Below are positions 1 through 11,367 of a stretch of 64,000 nt of DNA, piece by piece. The position numbers and the translations under genes were made by a program. The stretch's first letter is position 1. Each line of letters starts with the position of its first letter. Origin of the DNA: Furcasterigmium furcatum (lineage: Eukaryota > Ascomycota > Sordariomycetes > Glomerellales > Plectosphaerellaceae); assembly GCA_001599815.1 (NCBI GenBank), contig BCIA01000006.1, positions 2,606,961 through 2,670,960 on the forward strand. The letters are read 5' to 3'. The notes beneath the pieces are model-generated. The model did no database searches. It worked only from the letters and a program-made list of their open reading frames with translations, and was not told where the DNA came from.

Positions 1-1285
1 AGCTTGCTCTCCATCCAGATGGCGTCGCAGTAAGGCGCGTAGGCGATGGCGCGGTTGACGGCGCAGTCGCAGCCGCCCTTGAGGCGGTAGTAACCCTCGC
101 GGGTGCGGGGGGCGTCCCAGTCGAAGAAGATGTCGGAGCCGAGGACGCCGCGGGCGACGGCGCGGGCCTCGAGGTTACTCTTGCCCTTTGCGCCGGCGAG
201 GTAGCGCTTCACCAGGGCGTCCTTGTCGCCCTTGGAGCCGGCGCGGATGGCGTCGACGACGGCGTCGTCGAAGCGCTTCAGGGACGCCTGGGAGAGCCAG
301 GAGTCCTCGATGGCCTGGAGCTCGGCGCCGGACTTGCCGGACTGCTCGGCGGCGACCATCAGGTCGTTGAGGGGCTGCAGGGAGGGGTTGGTCGAGCCGA
401 GGATGAAGGCGTGGTCGCGGGGATCGATGGTGGACATGATGAGGGTGGCGGCCTCGGCGTCGGTGCGGGCGACGGCGAGGAGGTCGGAGCCCATGATGTC
501 GGCCTGGGCGCGGATGGCGACGAGGCGGTTGATGTGCTCGCTGATGGGGACGAGAACCTTGCCGGCCATGTGGCCGCACTTCTTTGTGCCGGGGGCCTGG
601 TCCTCAATGTGGATGCCGGCGGCGCCCTTCTCGATGAAGAGCTTGGTGAGCTTCATGACGGCCGTGAGGCCGCCGTGACCGGTATCGGCATCGGCGATGA
701 TGGGGCGGAGGTAGTCGATGTTGGCGAGCTTGGTGCGTTCTGCCTTGGACGCGGACACGCGCTCGTGGCGCTGCTTGCGGTCGTGGAAGACCTGGGCCAT
801 GAAGAGGTGGCCAACCTTGTTGGGGACGGTGGTCTGAAGGGAGTTCAAGTCAGACAAGACCCGAGGGAGACGGAGTGTGTGCACTTCAGAGGACTCACGT
901 AGGGATAGTCAGCCAGATCCGGGCCAGGCTCGTCCGAGGACGACGCCGTTGACGAGGACTGCCAGCCGGAGACGTAGACGGTATCAAGGTACTTGGCCAT
1001 CTGCGTGACCATTGTCGGCTCGAGGCAGCCGTAGGTGTAGCTGGCATCGCGGTTCTGGAAGCGGCCCTCGAGGATCTTCCACAGCTTCTTCGCCTGGGCG
1101 TTGCTCGGGTACTCGATCTTGAGGTTGCCGCGCTTAGATGCGATCTGTTCCGCGGTGAAGGACCGCTTTGTGTGGCGCCATCGTGAGTCGCTCCACCACT
1201 TCTTGATGTCCTCAACCTCGCGCGCGAAGAGCTCGTCTTCCCTTTCCGGGTCCACGGAGACGCTGAGCATGTTGCTGGAAGCCAT
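1..1285 (-). CDS. icl1: Isocitrate lyase, partial (C-terminus beyond the left edge)
   Basis: Glyoxylate-cycle enzyme that cleaves isocitrate to succinate and glyoxylate, normally peroxisomal/glyoxysomal in filamentous fungi and needed for growth on acetate or fatty acids. Two exons are visible: 899-1285 (129 codons) and 1-833, split by a 65-bp GT-AG intron at 834-898 that joins DYPY to TTVPNKV. The catalytic KKCGH motif is present (Cys near residue 215), preceded by the metal-site stretch ADADTGHGG. About 406 of the roughly 545 residues expected for fungal ICL are inside the window; the C-terminal part, including any peroxisomal targeting signal, is off the left edge. The start at 1285 gives MASSNMLSV, following a CT-rich leader. 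Identity is certain from the family motifs; the symbol follows common fungal usage. Confidence 0.96.
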
Positions 1286-3078
1286 GACGGGCAGGTGGCA
1301 GAGTGGAGAGAGGGTTGGAGGCGGACAATGGGTGTCTACGAGGCCAATGGATGGCAGGGAGGTATGTGTACAAGTTCAGACTTTGGCTCCAAGAATGTAC
1401 GTGAGGCTTCAGGGTATGAGTGAAGCTACTAATCAGGATAGATGTCCAGGCACGAGGGTGTCTAGGTCGAGCAGATGGGAGAGAAGATATGGAGGAGAGG
1501 AGAGGAGTCACAAGCCAAAGTAAAAGTAGTAGCTTTCGAGGATCGATGTCATGGCCACTCGATCCCGTTAGCCCTAGGCGTCGGGTGTGCTCGGCCAAAG
1601 GGGACGTGTCTTGGACTTGGAGGGGATCGAGGCATGTTTGGATCACACACTCTTCCGGCTTAGGTCCAGCCACATAATCCGGGGGAGACGGTTCGGAACC
1701 GACTCAGGCCTGTGACTGGCCCGCGTGACTCACGTCACTCGTCTCGAACCCAGCTGGAAGAATGCCGTTCCCCCTGCAGCCCGGATCGTATCGGTTGGCA
1801 TGGTGGTCGTCCTCAGGGTTGGGTTCCCTCGGGAGTAGAAGAACAGCCGAAGATGCCGCTCTCGCCCACCAGAGGGCCGTGAAGAGTCACACTTGGATGA
1901 ACAGCCGTGTAGCGCATCAATTTAGCCCAGGAGGGCCCAGAAGATGGGCACCCGTCAGCCCGGGCGAGCGCGTGTCTTTCTGCCATGCCAAAAACAGTGA
2001 CGTTTCGACACTTCGGCTCAAAGGGGAACCACTGTATCGCCTCCCAACTGTCGGTCCCGCATTGCCGCCCATTGGCCGAGGTGCCGAAGCTCGGGCCAGC
2101 CCCGCCAGACATGCTGCTCCCGGCTCGGCAGTGCAGGACCCCATGCAGCCCGATAAGCCCCGATAAGCCGGATGCTGCGCTGCATCTCCTAGGTCATTCT
2201 TAGCTCAGCACTCTCGGCAGGGCTGGCACCGGGCTTGGATTTCGTTCCAGCGGCTTCTCTCGGGGAAGAGGGGCCGGGAAAGAATAAATTGAAAAAGAGT
2301 CTACCCCTTCTTTAATGGGATCTCAATTCCAGTTTCATTGTGCTCGACTCGTTCAATGGAAGCAGCTGAGGCTGGCTGGCATGTGCCGCTCGCTATTCAC
2401 GACTTGACTGCTGGCATGTGAAAGCAGTGGATGTCACCCTGCCCCTCCAGTGCCGCCTCCACGCTCTCCAACGTGCAGTGGCGGGGCAACTCCCTAGCCA
2501 CCACAACTGACAAAACCCTTGGCATCGTCCCGGCGCCTTGTATCGGGCACAGAGCCCCCGATACCTCGGCTTCGGCCCTGAGCCCAGTCAGCGAATCCAT
2601 TTCAATCGGAGAATCGAGGGACGGCTCGGCCGAAAGTCGCAAGCTCGGGATTGCGAGCCCTTGCTAATATGACTTGACCTCGGAGTTGACTCAGAGTAAG
2701 ATGGATTTCGATGAGGAACCGGGAAAGCTTTCCGCCTATGCTGCACCTGTATCTCCCAATCTATGAACATGCCGTGAGGAAGCTTCGCAGCCAGCCTGGC
2801 GACCCTTTCTCGTCCTCTGTACTGCCTTGCCTCCCCGTGAGCAGATGTTTCCCCCTCGGTGTCCATGCAAACCCCCTTCACAAGACTCCAACATCATCTA
2901 GCCAGTCGCGAGAGCTCGATTCCGCACTTTAACATGTAATTCAACCCTCATGTTGCATCTTCTCCGCTGGCTGCGCGAGGATAAGAGACGAAGAAGCCTA
3001 GCGAATCCTCAACGGCCCCTGGGGCCTTGACGGGACTATGCCACCCTCTACCTCAACCGCCGCCAAGATGCAGCCTCC
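1286..3078. other. Intergenic: isocitrate lyase promoter and trehalase 3' side
   Basis: About 1.8 kb without a credible gene. Reading frames here are short, lack family motifs and differ in base use from the flanking coding exons. The part nearest 1285 is pyrimidine-rich on the minus strand, as expected for a transcribed leader of the lyase gene. A CCGGGG hexamer at 1679-1684 fits the SYGGRG consensus of the carbon-catabolite repressor CreA/CRE1, plausible for a glucose-repressed gene, but one hexamer is weak evidence. Confidence 0.5.
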
Positions 3079-5516
3079 TCAAGCCAGGTCGGCCAGATGC
3101 CTTTCATCAAGCTGCTCGACAGCCGAGTTGAACGTATCGAACGGCGTAAGCGTGCCGAGAGCACGCCGCATGTGGGCATTGACAATCTGCAAGCCATACA
3201 CGTAGCTGGCGTTCACCCAGCCAAAGCTGTTCATGGTTAGCATGCGGATCTCTTCGGCGGGCGTCAGCAAACTCACCCCTCTTTGGCAACACCCTTGAAG
3301 TCCAGGCCCTGGTTGCCATACTCGGCATCAACCCGGTGGGGATCGACAGGACGGGTCACGTCGTACTTCTCCACGACAACACCGTTAAAGTCCACAAAGG
3401 CCTTTGTAATCATGAACAGCCATTTGTATGCCAGTCGCTCGGCATCCTCCACAAAGCTGTACCGAACCAGTCCAGTCCAAGCCAGAATCTGCTGCGGTGC
3501 CCAGCCATAGGGGTAGTCCCATTGTCTGTTGGGTCGCTCGAGGGTGATCTTGCCCCGAGACTCTTCAGTGCCAGAGACCAGGCCACCGAATGCCTCGAAC
3601 TTAGGGAGTGCCTTTTGCACCATGGCGGCGGCCTGCTTCGGGGAGGCAACGCCAGCCCAGAGTGCCCAGAAGGTCGTGGCGCTCTCGTACACCCCCTGCT
3701 GCTTCTTGGCGGTGTCGTAGTCGAAGTACATACCCTCCTTCTCGTTCCAGAGGTACTTATCCATGGCCAGCTTTCTCCGCTTGGCACGGCGGTCCCAGAT
3801 GGCAGACGTCTCCACCGAGCCGGGTGTCAGCGAGCCGACACCGAACTCCTCAGGGATGACCAGCTTGTCGCCGAACACGTTCCTAATTGTCCGCGCAATA
3901 TCGTTCTCATACTTGAAGAGGAGAGAATTCAGGTCGATCGTGGCCATGTTGGCGCAGACTCTCTCCAGGCGGTAGGAGGTATCGTGTCCCGACTCTCGCA
4001 CGGCCCTGTCATGCAGGAAGTATTCGTCCAGCTCCGGCTCCCTGATCTCCTGCGCATTGTATGCCTGGACGAAGTCCTGCCACTTCATGTTGTGCTTCTT
4101 GGCGTACGGCTCCAACACATGGATGAAGTGGTCGGCTTCGGTCTCAGGGGGGACTCCTAATCCCTCCGGCCTATATCGGGAGAGGCCAGTGATCGGGTCC
4201 AGACGAGGCTCAGCGACCCAGACGCTGTGGTATTCTTTGATAGCCGCCAGCAGAGCGGTACGGAGGAATTCCTTGGCATCCGGTTCGTGCTTGATCTTCT
4301 CGTAGACCCGGAGAGCCATATCGGTGAGGAAAGGTGGCTGGGACCGGCAGAGGTAGTAGGAGCGCGTGGCGTTGAGAATCTTGCCATAGTGCTGAATGCA
4401 GAAGCAGAAGTTGAGGACCATCGACTTGGCCAGATGCGCCTTGTCGTTAACAAGGAGACCCAGTGCCGTCATGTAGCTGTCCCAACCATAGAGCTCGTTG
4501 AACCTTCCACCCGGGACAACGAAGGGCAGGCCCTTCAGAGTCTCCTCGCCAGTCTTGGGGTCCTTTGCTTTCTCCATCGCAACGGCCAAAAGACCCGGCT
4601 TGTTGTTCATGTCGCGGACCAGCTCGGGCGTAATGACCTCCGGCAGCAGCTGAACGTCAAGTCGGAGTTCAGGCCTGTCCTTGGCGACCTTCAGGTAGAA
4701 CTCGTACTGCTCAGGCGCTCCGATGGGCACGTAGATCCGGGGTCGGGGGTCGTCGGTCCAATCCTTGGGATCCTTGGCGGCAATCTCGATGCTGGTGGCG
4801 TCGATTCGGCGGGTCAGGCCCTCCCAAAAGTGATCGCGAATCAGGCGTGACAGTCGGTTCACGGGATTCTCGTTTAGACGGGCTTCGTCGAGCACAATCT
4901 GCTTGCGGCCATACTCTTTGGCCAGGGTCAGCTCTTGCAGCAGGTTCGACAGCATGTAAGTGCCCCGAACATCAAAACGGTTGTGGCCGCCGGAAGCCGC
5001 CGTTCGAAGAGACCAGACCTGGGACGATGTCAGCAAGTGGACCGGCCCTTCCGCATTTCATGTTTCCGCACCTTCGGGCCTGTGTCCTCGATTGTGATTT
5101 GCATGTTCCCGTCCGTATCCTCCTGCTGCTGCAGGCTCTCCAAGGTCGAGTCGACATCGATGAGGAAGCGGCGTCCCTGGCTCACGGTCTCGTCTGGACT
5201 CGTCCGTCAGTTTTTTGTTTGAATATATGCTGGGCAAAGATGGGTCAACTAACCATGGCTACCCCGCCGGTACGGCTCCTTCAGGCCAATTCGCTCGAGT
5301 TGTTTGGCCAGGCCATTCTGTGGACTTTGTCAGCACTGCGGTGCCATCAATTGCAGTGGCAATTGGGATCGTTACCTGGGAGTAGGTGCGAGTGCGCGCT
5401 CCTGCTTTGTGGATGTGTCGGTCGTCCGAAGCGTAGTAGGTTGGTGCAGGATCAAAGACGCCAAGCTCATCGGAACTATGAGAAAGTCGCTTGATCCGAC
5501 TGGCGGGAGAAGTCAT
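3079..5516 (-). CDS. nth1: Neutral (regulated cytosolic) trehalase, GH37, 5 exons
   Basis: Hydrolyses cytosolic trehalose to two glucose molecules during germination and stress recovery. Exons: 5376-5516, 5254-5317, 5072-5193, 3277-5018, 3079-3226; the frame is kept throughout, giving 738 residues, typical for fungal neutral trehalases. The N-terminus has a protein kinase A type site RRGSHD (Ser67), then a 12-residue calcium-binding loop from D94 to D105 ([12 protein letters not shown]). Both GH37 signatures are present: [14 protein letters not shown] near residue 278 and [10 protein letters not shown] near residue 608. The last 50-bp intron (3227-3276) contains a GCTAAC branch sequence and rejoins KEG to FGWVNAS. 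Regulation by cAMP/PKA and calcium is inferred from the family. It lacks the signal peptide of acid trehalases. Confidence 0.96.
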
Positions 5517-8500
5517 GGTGATGGTGATGCAGCGGTCAGAAGAGAAGGAAAGTCGTCCAAGAAGATAAAGGACGACGGGATGGTGGTCGAGAGGGTTCGC
5601 CGATCAGCGAAAACCGGCCCTCACCGACACGAGCAGAAACCCTCGTCGGAGAGCAATCGATCGATGCTTTGGTCTCTCCAATCCCGCAGCTTCGGGACCC
5701 GTGTGGGGGGTTGTCTCGTCTCGCAATTTGGGGGCGCGGGTGAGGAGGGTCACGAGGCCTGAAATATGTTGGACCTGCTGAATGTGGCGGTTCGAACCCC
5801 GGCAACTTCAAAGAACGGGCGACAAGCGTTCAGTGTCGGAGTCCGCGTTCGTGTAACACGGTGCGTGCGTGTCTCAGTCGGACGTAGGACAAGAAACGCC
5901 TTCCGAGTTGATGGAGGGCGGGAAGAATTGATTCTGGTCGGGTGTTCCGGGGGACGGCGAAGGGCTCCGGGTGCTGCGTGCGTGAGGAGACAGGTGATGG
6001 ATGGAAGAGGAGGTGGCGGTCTGCTGTGCCTGAGGAGGTGGTGTTCCTTTCAGGGAGCTCCACGGCGATTGGACCCTGAGAGGGGCAGTGACGACACACG
6101 ATGGACCTCCTGGCAGTTTTTCTAGGCCCACTCAATGAACCGGGAGTCTGCTCAGGGATTCAGTTCGAGATCGCGGAGCCTCGTCAGATTCACTACTCGA
6201 CCAGGCCACTCAAATTGCCTTCAATGACATTTACCCTAGATTTTTGTGGTCTGCTCAAGGTCGAAGAATGCCACCCGCTGGAGGCTTGCAAGGAGGATTG
6301 GTGCTGCTGACATGAATGTTTTAGTGACCTCATACCCCTCCTACCCATGCCCCCACGTTGGCGGGGACCTTCACTGGCCTCCACTGCTGAGACTGATGCT
6401 CCATCACACCCGCGGCCTCTGTCGAGAGGCTCGACTCCATGAATATTGAACTTCAGGAACTTATTTGCCTGCCGACAGACTTCAGAATTTCAGTGCTCTA
6501 TCTATCAATATGTTGCCCATTGGTTCATGCTAATTTCATCCCTCTCTTCTTGGACAGACTACTATACATTGGCACCACGATGAGCGGCAACGGAATCCGG
6601 AGACACCACACTTACACCATCTGCTGACACTTGAACATCAGGGGTTGTCCTGCCTTTCCTCGGAAATCTCAGCTATGATACGCGGGTATTCGTGCGCCCT
6701 CATGCACCTCAGATCGTCAGCCCCCACGGGGGTCTCCCCTTCAGCCCTCTGAGATGCTGGACGAAGAGGTCATGTGCAATGCTACTTGGGTACGAGTAGC
6801 AGCACACACAGTACGTGGCAATTCATCACAGAGTTTTGAGTAGTCAAGGCATTTGGTCGCCAATTTACTGACCAACCTCCGGGGCATCTGGGCCAGATTC
6901 AGGAGGACACTTACACTTCACGACTTGCCCTCCCGAGTCCTCGCAAGAAGAACTTCGAAGATCCTCGCGTTCATGCACGACTAGGCGGGTTAGTTGATCA
7001 TGAAGCCACCAGCCGCGACACAGCTAGGTAAGGTCTCCGACACTAAGTAGTCATGTCTGAAGGTATCGTCAAGTACTGTTCGGACTGATGGCCGAGCTCT
7101 GACTCTGGTGAATGAATCTCTCCCAGTTCACACCTTTCCCAGCAACCAGCCTTCGAGCTAAAATAAGTGCACAAGTAATTCATGAGATGGATCGTCTCAG
7201 ATTCGCCTGTCGATCCAGCTCCTCCGTGGAAACTCTCCCTGGCTTCTAGAAACCTTCTCGAAGATCCCAAGGTTCAGCGGCGCCCAACGATCACGAACCC
7301 GGCTACCTCTAAGCTTTAGCGGACCCAGAAACCCCATCGACCACGAAGGACCTCGTGCCTCGTGTTTGGTATCCATCTAATGTATGGTATCGGACTCATT
7401 TGCCGGCATCGATCGACGTGTCGCGATCAGACCCTCTGAGGGAGTGTGCGGATCATCAGACCAGGATATGCCCCCTTTTTTAGGTCATGAGGACATCGTG
7501 GGTCAGAGTACGACTCAGTCGGAAGTATCGTTAGCCTGGCTCCTCTCTGCGACGCAACATGACTCGGCTTGTAGGGCTGCCCAAAGCTTAATCGGGCCAG
7601 GATGTGAAGTCATGCCCTACGTCGCGATGGTAGGGACCCGTGGGCATCGGGAGTAAATGTGCCGTGCTGGTCCCAGTGTATGCGGGCGGGAAAGGGTTGA
7701 TCAGTGCTCTTGGTCTCCACGTGTCGACATGAAGTCGTGGCTGTTCGTCGAGCAGCGCTGATCAAACGCAAGTACTTCCCAGCGTGTGTTGGGAATTATG
7801 GACAAAACATGCTATTTTGTCCGTCAAAGTCAGCTGAACTTTCGTCCCGAGTTGGTCTCCCAATCCATCCAGAGCAGGTTTGGCAGGGTATCAGGACGGC
7901 TAGGACGGGATGTCTAGACAGAGGTCAAGATTCCGATGCAGTCAAGCCTCCGGACACGCACCCCGTCCCTTCTCCCGGGCTGGATGGAAGAAGCGGTGTG
8001 GGAAATACGGAAGTTCCAACGCAACAGAAAACAAGCCTGCATACCAAGCGGGTGGTAACAGCGGAGCGTTGCGTCGATAAACTTCGGCGCTCGAGGTCGA
8101 GCACGGCACAGGACAAGTGGGGTTTGTCTCTGGCCGAGTACCAGTCCAAGCAGCTACTCTGCTAGTCGTTTATTAGCAGAGGGACCGGACGTCTCTCGAA
8201 ACGCCAGCTGGCAGGCTGCTGCACGCCTGCAAGTCATACAAGACGGATACATGGTCCCGTCGACTTGGCCGACGGACTACGCGCGGAGTCCTGGCATGGG
8301 GCGTGTATCGTGAGATAATGATGCCTTCGCCAAGATGTCAGATCGACGGATTCAGCAGCTTGCAGGTGGTTGAAGAGTTCCTTGTGAACGACGTGCATAT
8401 TGCATGAGGCTAGGACTTGTGGCGTGAGACGCAGGAAGGAACTTCCAGGAGCGGGAAAACAACAAGCGTTGAGAATGCGGTGGGAGTTGACAGCGTTGCA

Positions 8501-9172
8501 TTGGTGTTGTCCGTGTGTGAACAGCCAAGATATCTGTCCTACTGGACTGTTTCTCGTCCCCAGGCAATGGAAGGGATTCCTTCCAACCGGTGATGCCCTC
8601 ATTCACTGCAGGCGTCATCAACGTGGGTGAGCGGGAGATCACCCGAGAAGGTACGGAAATAACTCAGAATGTCACTCGGCAGCTCGGAGATAACGACCCC
8701 CAAAATGCAGGGCGCACGGGCCATCTTCCTCCATCCCTGCCAGAAAGCAACATCTGATTTCATCATGGTGCAGCTACGGGCAAAATTTCCAATGGCATCA
8801 GCCCAGCGTCACCCCAACGAGCAACAGCAACCCACGACGTCTGGTCCAAGACGCACTGGCAGGCGTCAGAAAGCCACGCGAAGACCCGAAATCTGAAAAA
8901 GACAAAGCTCTGGGAGGGCCTGCAACTCATATTCCCGTCTCCGGGCTAAGCGGAAAGCCCGATACGTCCGCAATTGCCACATCTGACAGCTCGGGCGCGT
9001 CCGGGCATTCCGATCGCATCGAAAGACCAACGAGCAATCTCACAACACTCTCGTTGATTTAGATGGATTATCGACGATAATCAATCTCCTGCTCACAATA
9101 TTCGACCTACAAGCGCCAAGGAAGGCCGACAAAAGAACACATCCCGACTGCAAAGTCCCGAGATCGGACGAG
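5517..9172. other. Long divergent intergenic region (3.7 kb)
   Basis: Lies between the divergently transcribed trehalase (minus) and DUF1279 (plus) genes. No open frame here has a recognisable domain, splice logic or fungal codon bias; the longest, about 150 codons at 7704-8165, looks random. An AGGGG pentamer at 6081-6085 matches the stress-response element core, but that match is expected by chance. The stretch 6400-7400 is visibly more AT-rich than the coding neighbours. No tRNA, transposase or reverse-transcriptase remnant was recognised. It may hold extended promoters, a non-coding RNA or a decayed element. Confidence 0.45.
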
Positions 9173-10054
9173 ATGTTAAGGAACACATTCAGAGCCTCCC
9201 CGGCGACACGGAAGGCCGCGACGGCAGAAAGCCTAGCTTTCTGGAAGCAAATATGGATGGGCCAGGCTATTCCGAGGCAAGGCCCTGCAGCCTTCGCCAG
9301 GGCACTGAGCAGCAGCTCCCGAGCTGCCAGACCGGTCTTGCGCCGGGGATTCTGGAGGCCCAGCGAGCTCGGCAGGATGATGCGGACGAACAGCCGCGGA
9401 TTCCGCTTTACGGCATGGAGAGCCAACGCGCAAGCTGGAAACGCTGCGGAAGAGAGCCTCTCCCTGAGCCAGCGATTGAAGAAGCTGTCCAAGGAGTACG
9501 GCTGGACGGCCGTGGGCGTGTACTTTGGGCTCAGCGTGCTGGACTTCCCCTTCTGCTTCCTGCTCGTGAAGGTCGTGGGAACAGAGAGAATCGGTAAGAG
9601 ACAAGACTCATTATATATCATGGGGCGCGCGTCCGAGTACTAACGATGCGACAGCGGCACTGGAACACTGGTTCGTGTCGAACGTCTCCGTGTACATACC
9701 CGAGTCGGTCAAGAACAAATGGGCAGAGTTCCGAGCCTCCTTCAAGAAGGCCGAAGAAGAGCATTTGGGCGATGACAAGATCAGCCGAGGCGTGGAGAAG
9801 GCTGGCTGGGGCGTGGAGGAGGCTCAACAGCGCAACAATACCGAAGCGAGTGAGTACCACCATCCGCTTGCGTTTGGTAAGGATGGTTACTTACCTGTGT
9901 TTCTCTAGGTCTCGGCACGCAGCTCGCCCTGGCGTACGCTATCCACAAGAGCTTCATTTTCCTGCGGGTGCCCCTCACCGCTGCTGTGACACCCAAGGTC
10001 GTCAGGCTGCTGCGGTCCTGGGGATGGCAAATCGGAAAGCGCAAGTCTCCTTAA
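9173..10054 (+). CDS. DUF1279 / FAM210-family protein, probably mitochondrial
   Basis: Three exons, 9173-9593, 9655-9849 and 9909-10054, give 253 residues. The first intron (9594-9654) carries a CTAAC branch site. The first 75 residues are rich in Arg, Ser and Ala with almost no acidic residues, consistent with a mitochondrial presequence. The DUF1279 core starts at about residue 98 with LSQRLKKLSKEYGWTAVGVY, followed by a hydrophobic helix (GLSVLDFPFCFLLV), a charged middle part and a second hydrophobic stretch near the C-terminus (ALAYAIHKSFIFLRVPLTAAVTP). Family members (FAM210A/B in animals) are mitochondrial inner-membrane proteins linked to organelle translation and metabolism; the function in fungi is poorly defined. 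The family call is strong, the role is not. Confidence 0.88.
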
Positions 10055-11367
10055 GCGGGGGGGCGTGAGGTTTGGGATCGGCCGGAGATGTTGCTCACGG
10101 AGGTCTGAGGTTCCCCGTTCTTTATATCGCTTGGGGGTATTTTCTGCCGTAATGGCTTCTGGATAGACTCACCCACTCATAGACTAGACACTTGTACATC
10201 ATGTATACTACCTCAGGTACTTTAAGTCCCAGATCTGTGACGCCGATGCCAGATGGTCTCTTTCCATCCCACCACCGGGTTTCCTTGTTTCGCCATCTGA
10301 ACTTTTTGCATCCCCATCTGAGAGTCAGAGCAGAATCCGATGTCATGAAGCGGGGACCAGCGTGCCGTCGACTCAGGCCCGTTGGGCCAGCCACGTTCGG
10401 GAGGCCGTTGGCGGTGGACCCTTCGCAACAGGTCACGGTGGCTCATGAGGCTTGACTCGGCACCAGGGGCAAACACAGCGACTTCGATTCGTGAAGCCTC
10501 CGTTCTAGGGGCATCTTGTCCGGGTACCTAGGTACCGGCTCCAGGGTACAGCACGGACCTGACTACATCATCCCGCTCGTTGTACCTGACACGTTGGACT
10601 GTTCGCTACTAGCCCCCATTGCTCCCCATAGGTTCTGCAGTAGGTATGGTACGTCTCACCGGACACAGGTGAGACGGAGGAAGAGCCACGATCTTTCAGA
10701 CATGAACGGGCGGCTAGGGTCTATAACAGGCAACCTTGCTCTTCGGACGACCGGCGCCGACGGCAGTTGCAGTATGCCAGCGGGCAAAGGGGCGCCCAGT
10801 TCGGCCAAGTTCTGGAAAAAGCGGCCATAACCGGAGCCATCGCCTCAGGTGGGACGGTGCCTCATGCCGTTCATGGTCAAGATCAGGGGCACGGCGAGCT
10901 ATCCAGCTGCGTCTGCTTGCGCGGTCAGGCTGTCCAGTGAGCCAGGAAAGGGCAAATGGAAAAGTTTAGGTTGACACGAGCATCGGTCGTCTCGCCTCAG
11001 AATACATTCAGCCTGAACCTTATTAATGACGACGGGGCGGGCCTGAACTTGAAGCATCGTAGAGCGGCATGTCGACTAACCCTGATTTGGTCTTCCCCAA
11101 ATCCCCAACAAGCCGCGACAAAATACCGGCAAAGAATTTTCCCCCCAGAGCACCCGCGAGACTCCGATCTTAGCTCGTTCAATCCAACCTCGGGAATTCC
11201 TCGCGATCTCCTTTTCCCGGAAGGTCCCCCCTTTTTTTTTCCCGCACGACGACCTGACGAAGAAACATCAAGCAGTCAATTGATCGAGCCTTCCGGACCC
11301 AGACCGAATACAAGTCCAAGAAAGACCAAGACAATACAAGACACTGCCAACCGCGTGTGCGACGACG
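10055..11367. other. Intergenic: DUF1279 3' side and fumarase promoter
   Basis: About 1.3 kb with no supportable gene. It contains the perfect 14-bp palindrome listed at 10523-10536. Towards the fumarase start it has a C/T-run (11227-11240) and a C/A-rich leader, typical of highly expressed fungal genes. Confidence 0.5.
10523..10536. repeat. Perfect 14-bp palindrome GGTACCTAGGTACC
   Basis: The 14 bases read the same on both strands. Related TAGGTAC/GGTACC words recur in other gaps of this window and appear absent from the coding exons I read. Function unknown. Confidence 0.6.

Noticed and set aside
5780..5805. Possible tRNA B-box (GGTTCGAACCCC)
   Set aside because: No T-stem pairing on either strand, and no A-box or acceptor stem at the right distance.
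7704..8165. 153-codon plus-strand frame in the 3.7-kb gap
   Set aside because: No domain, no coding bias and no conserved-looking block; length is within chance expectation for GC-rich DNA.
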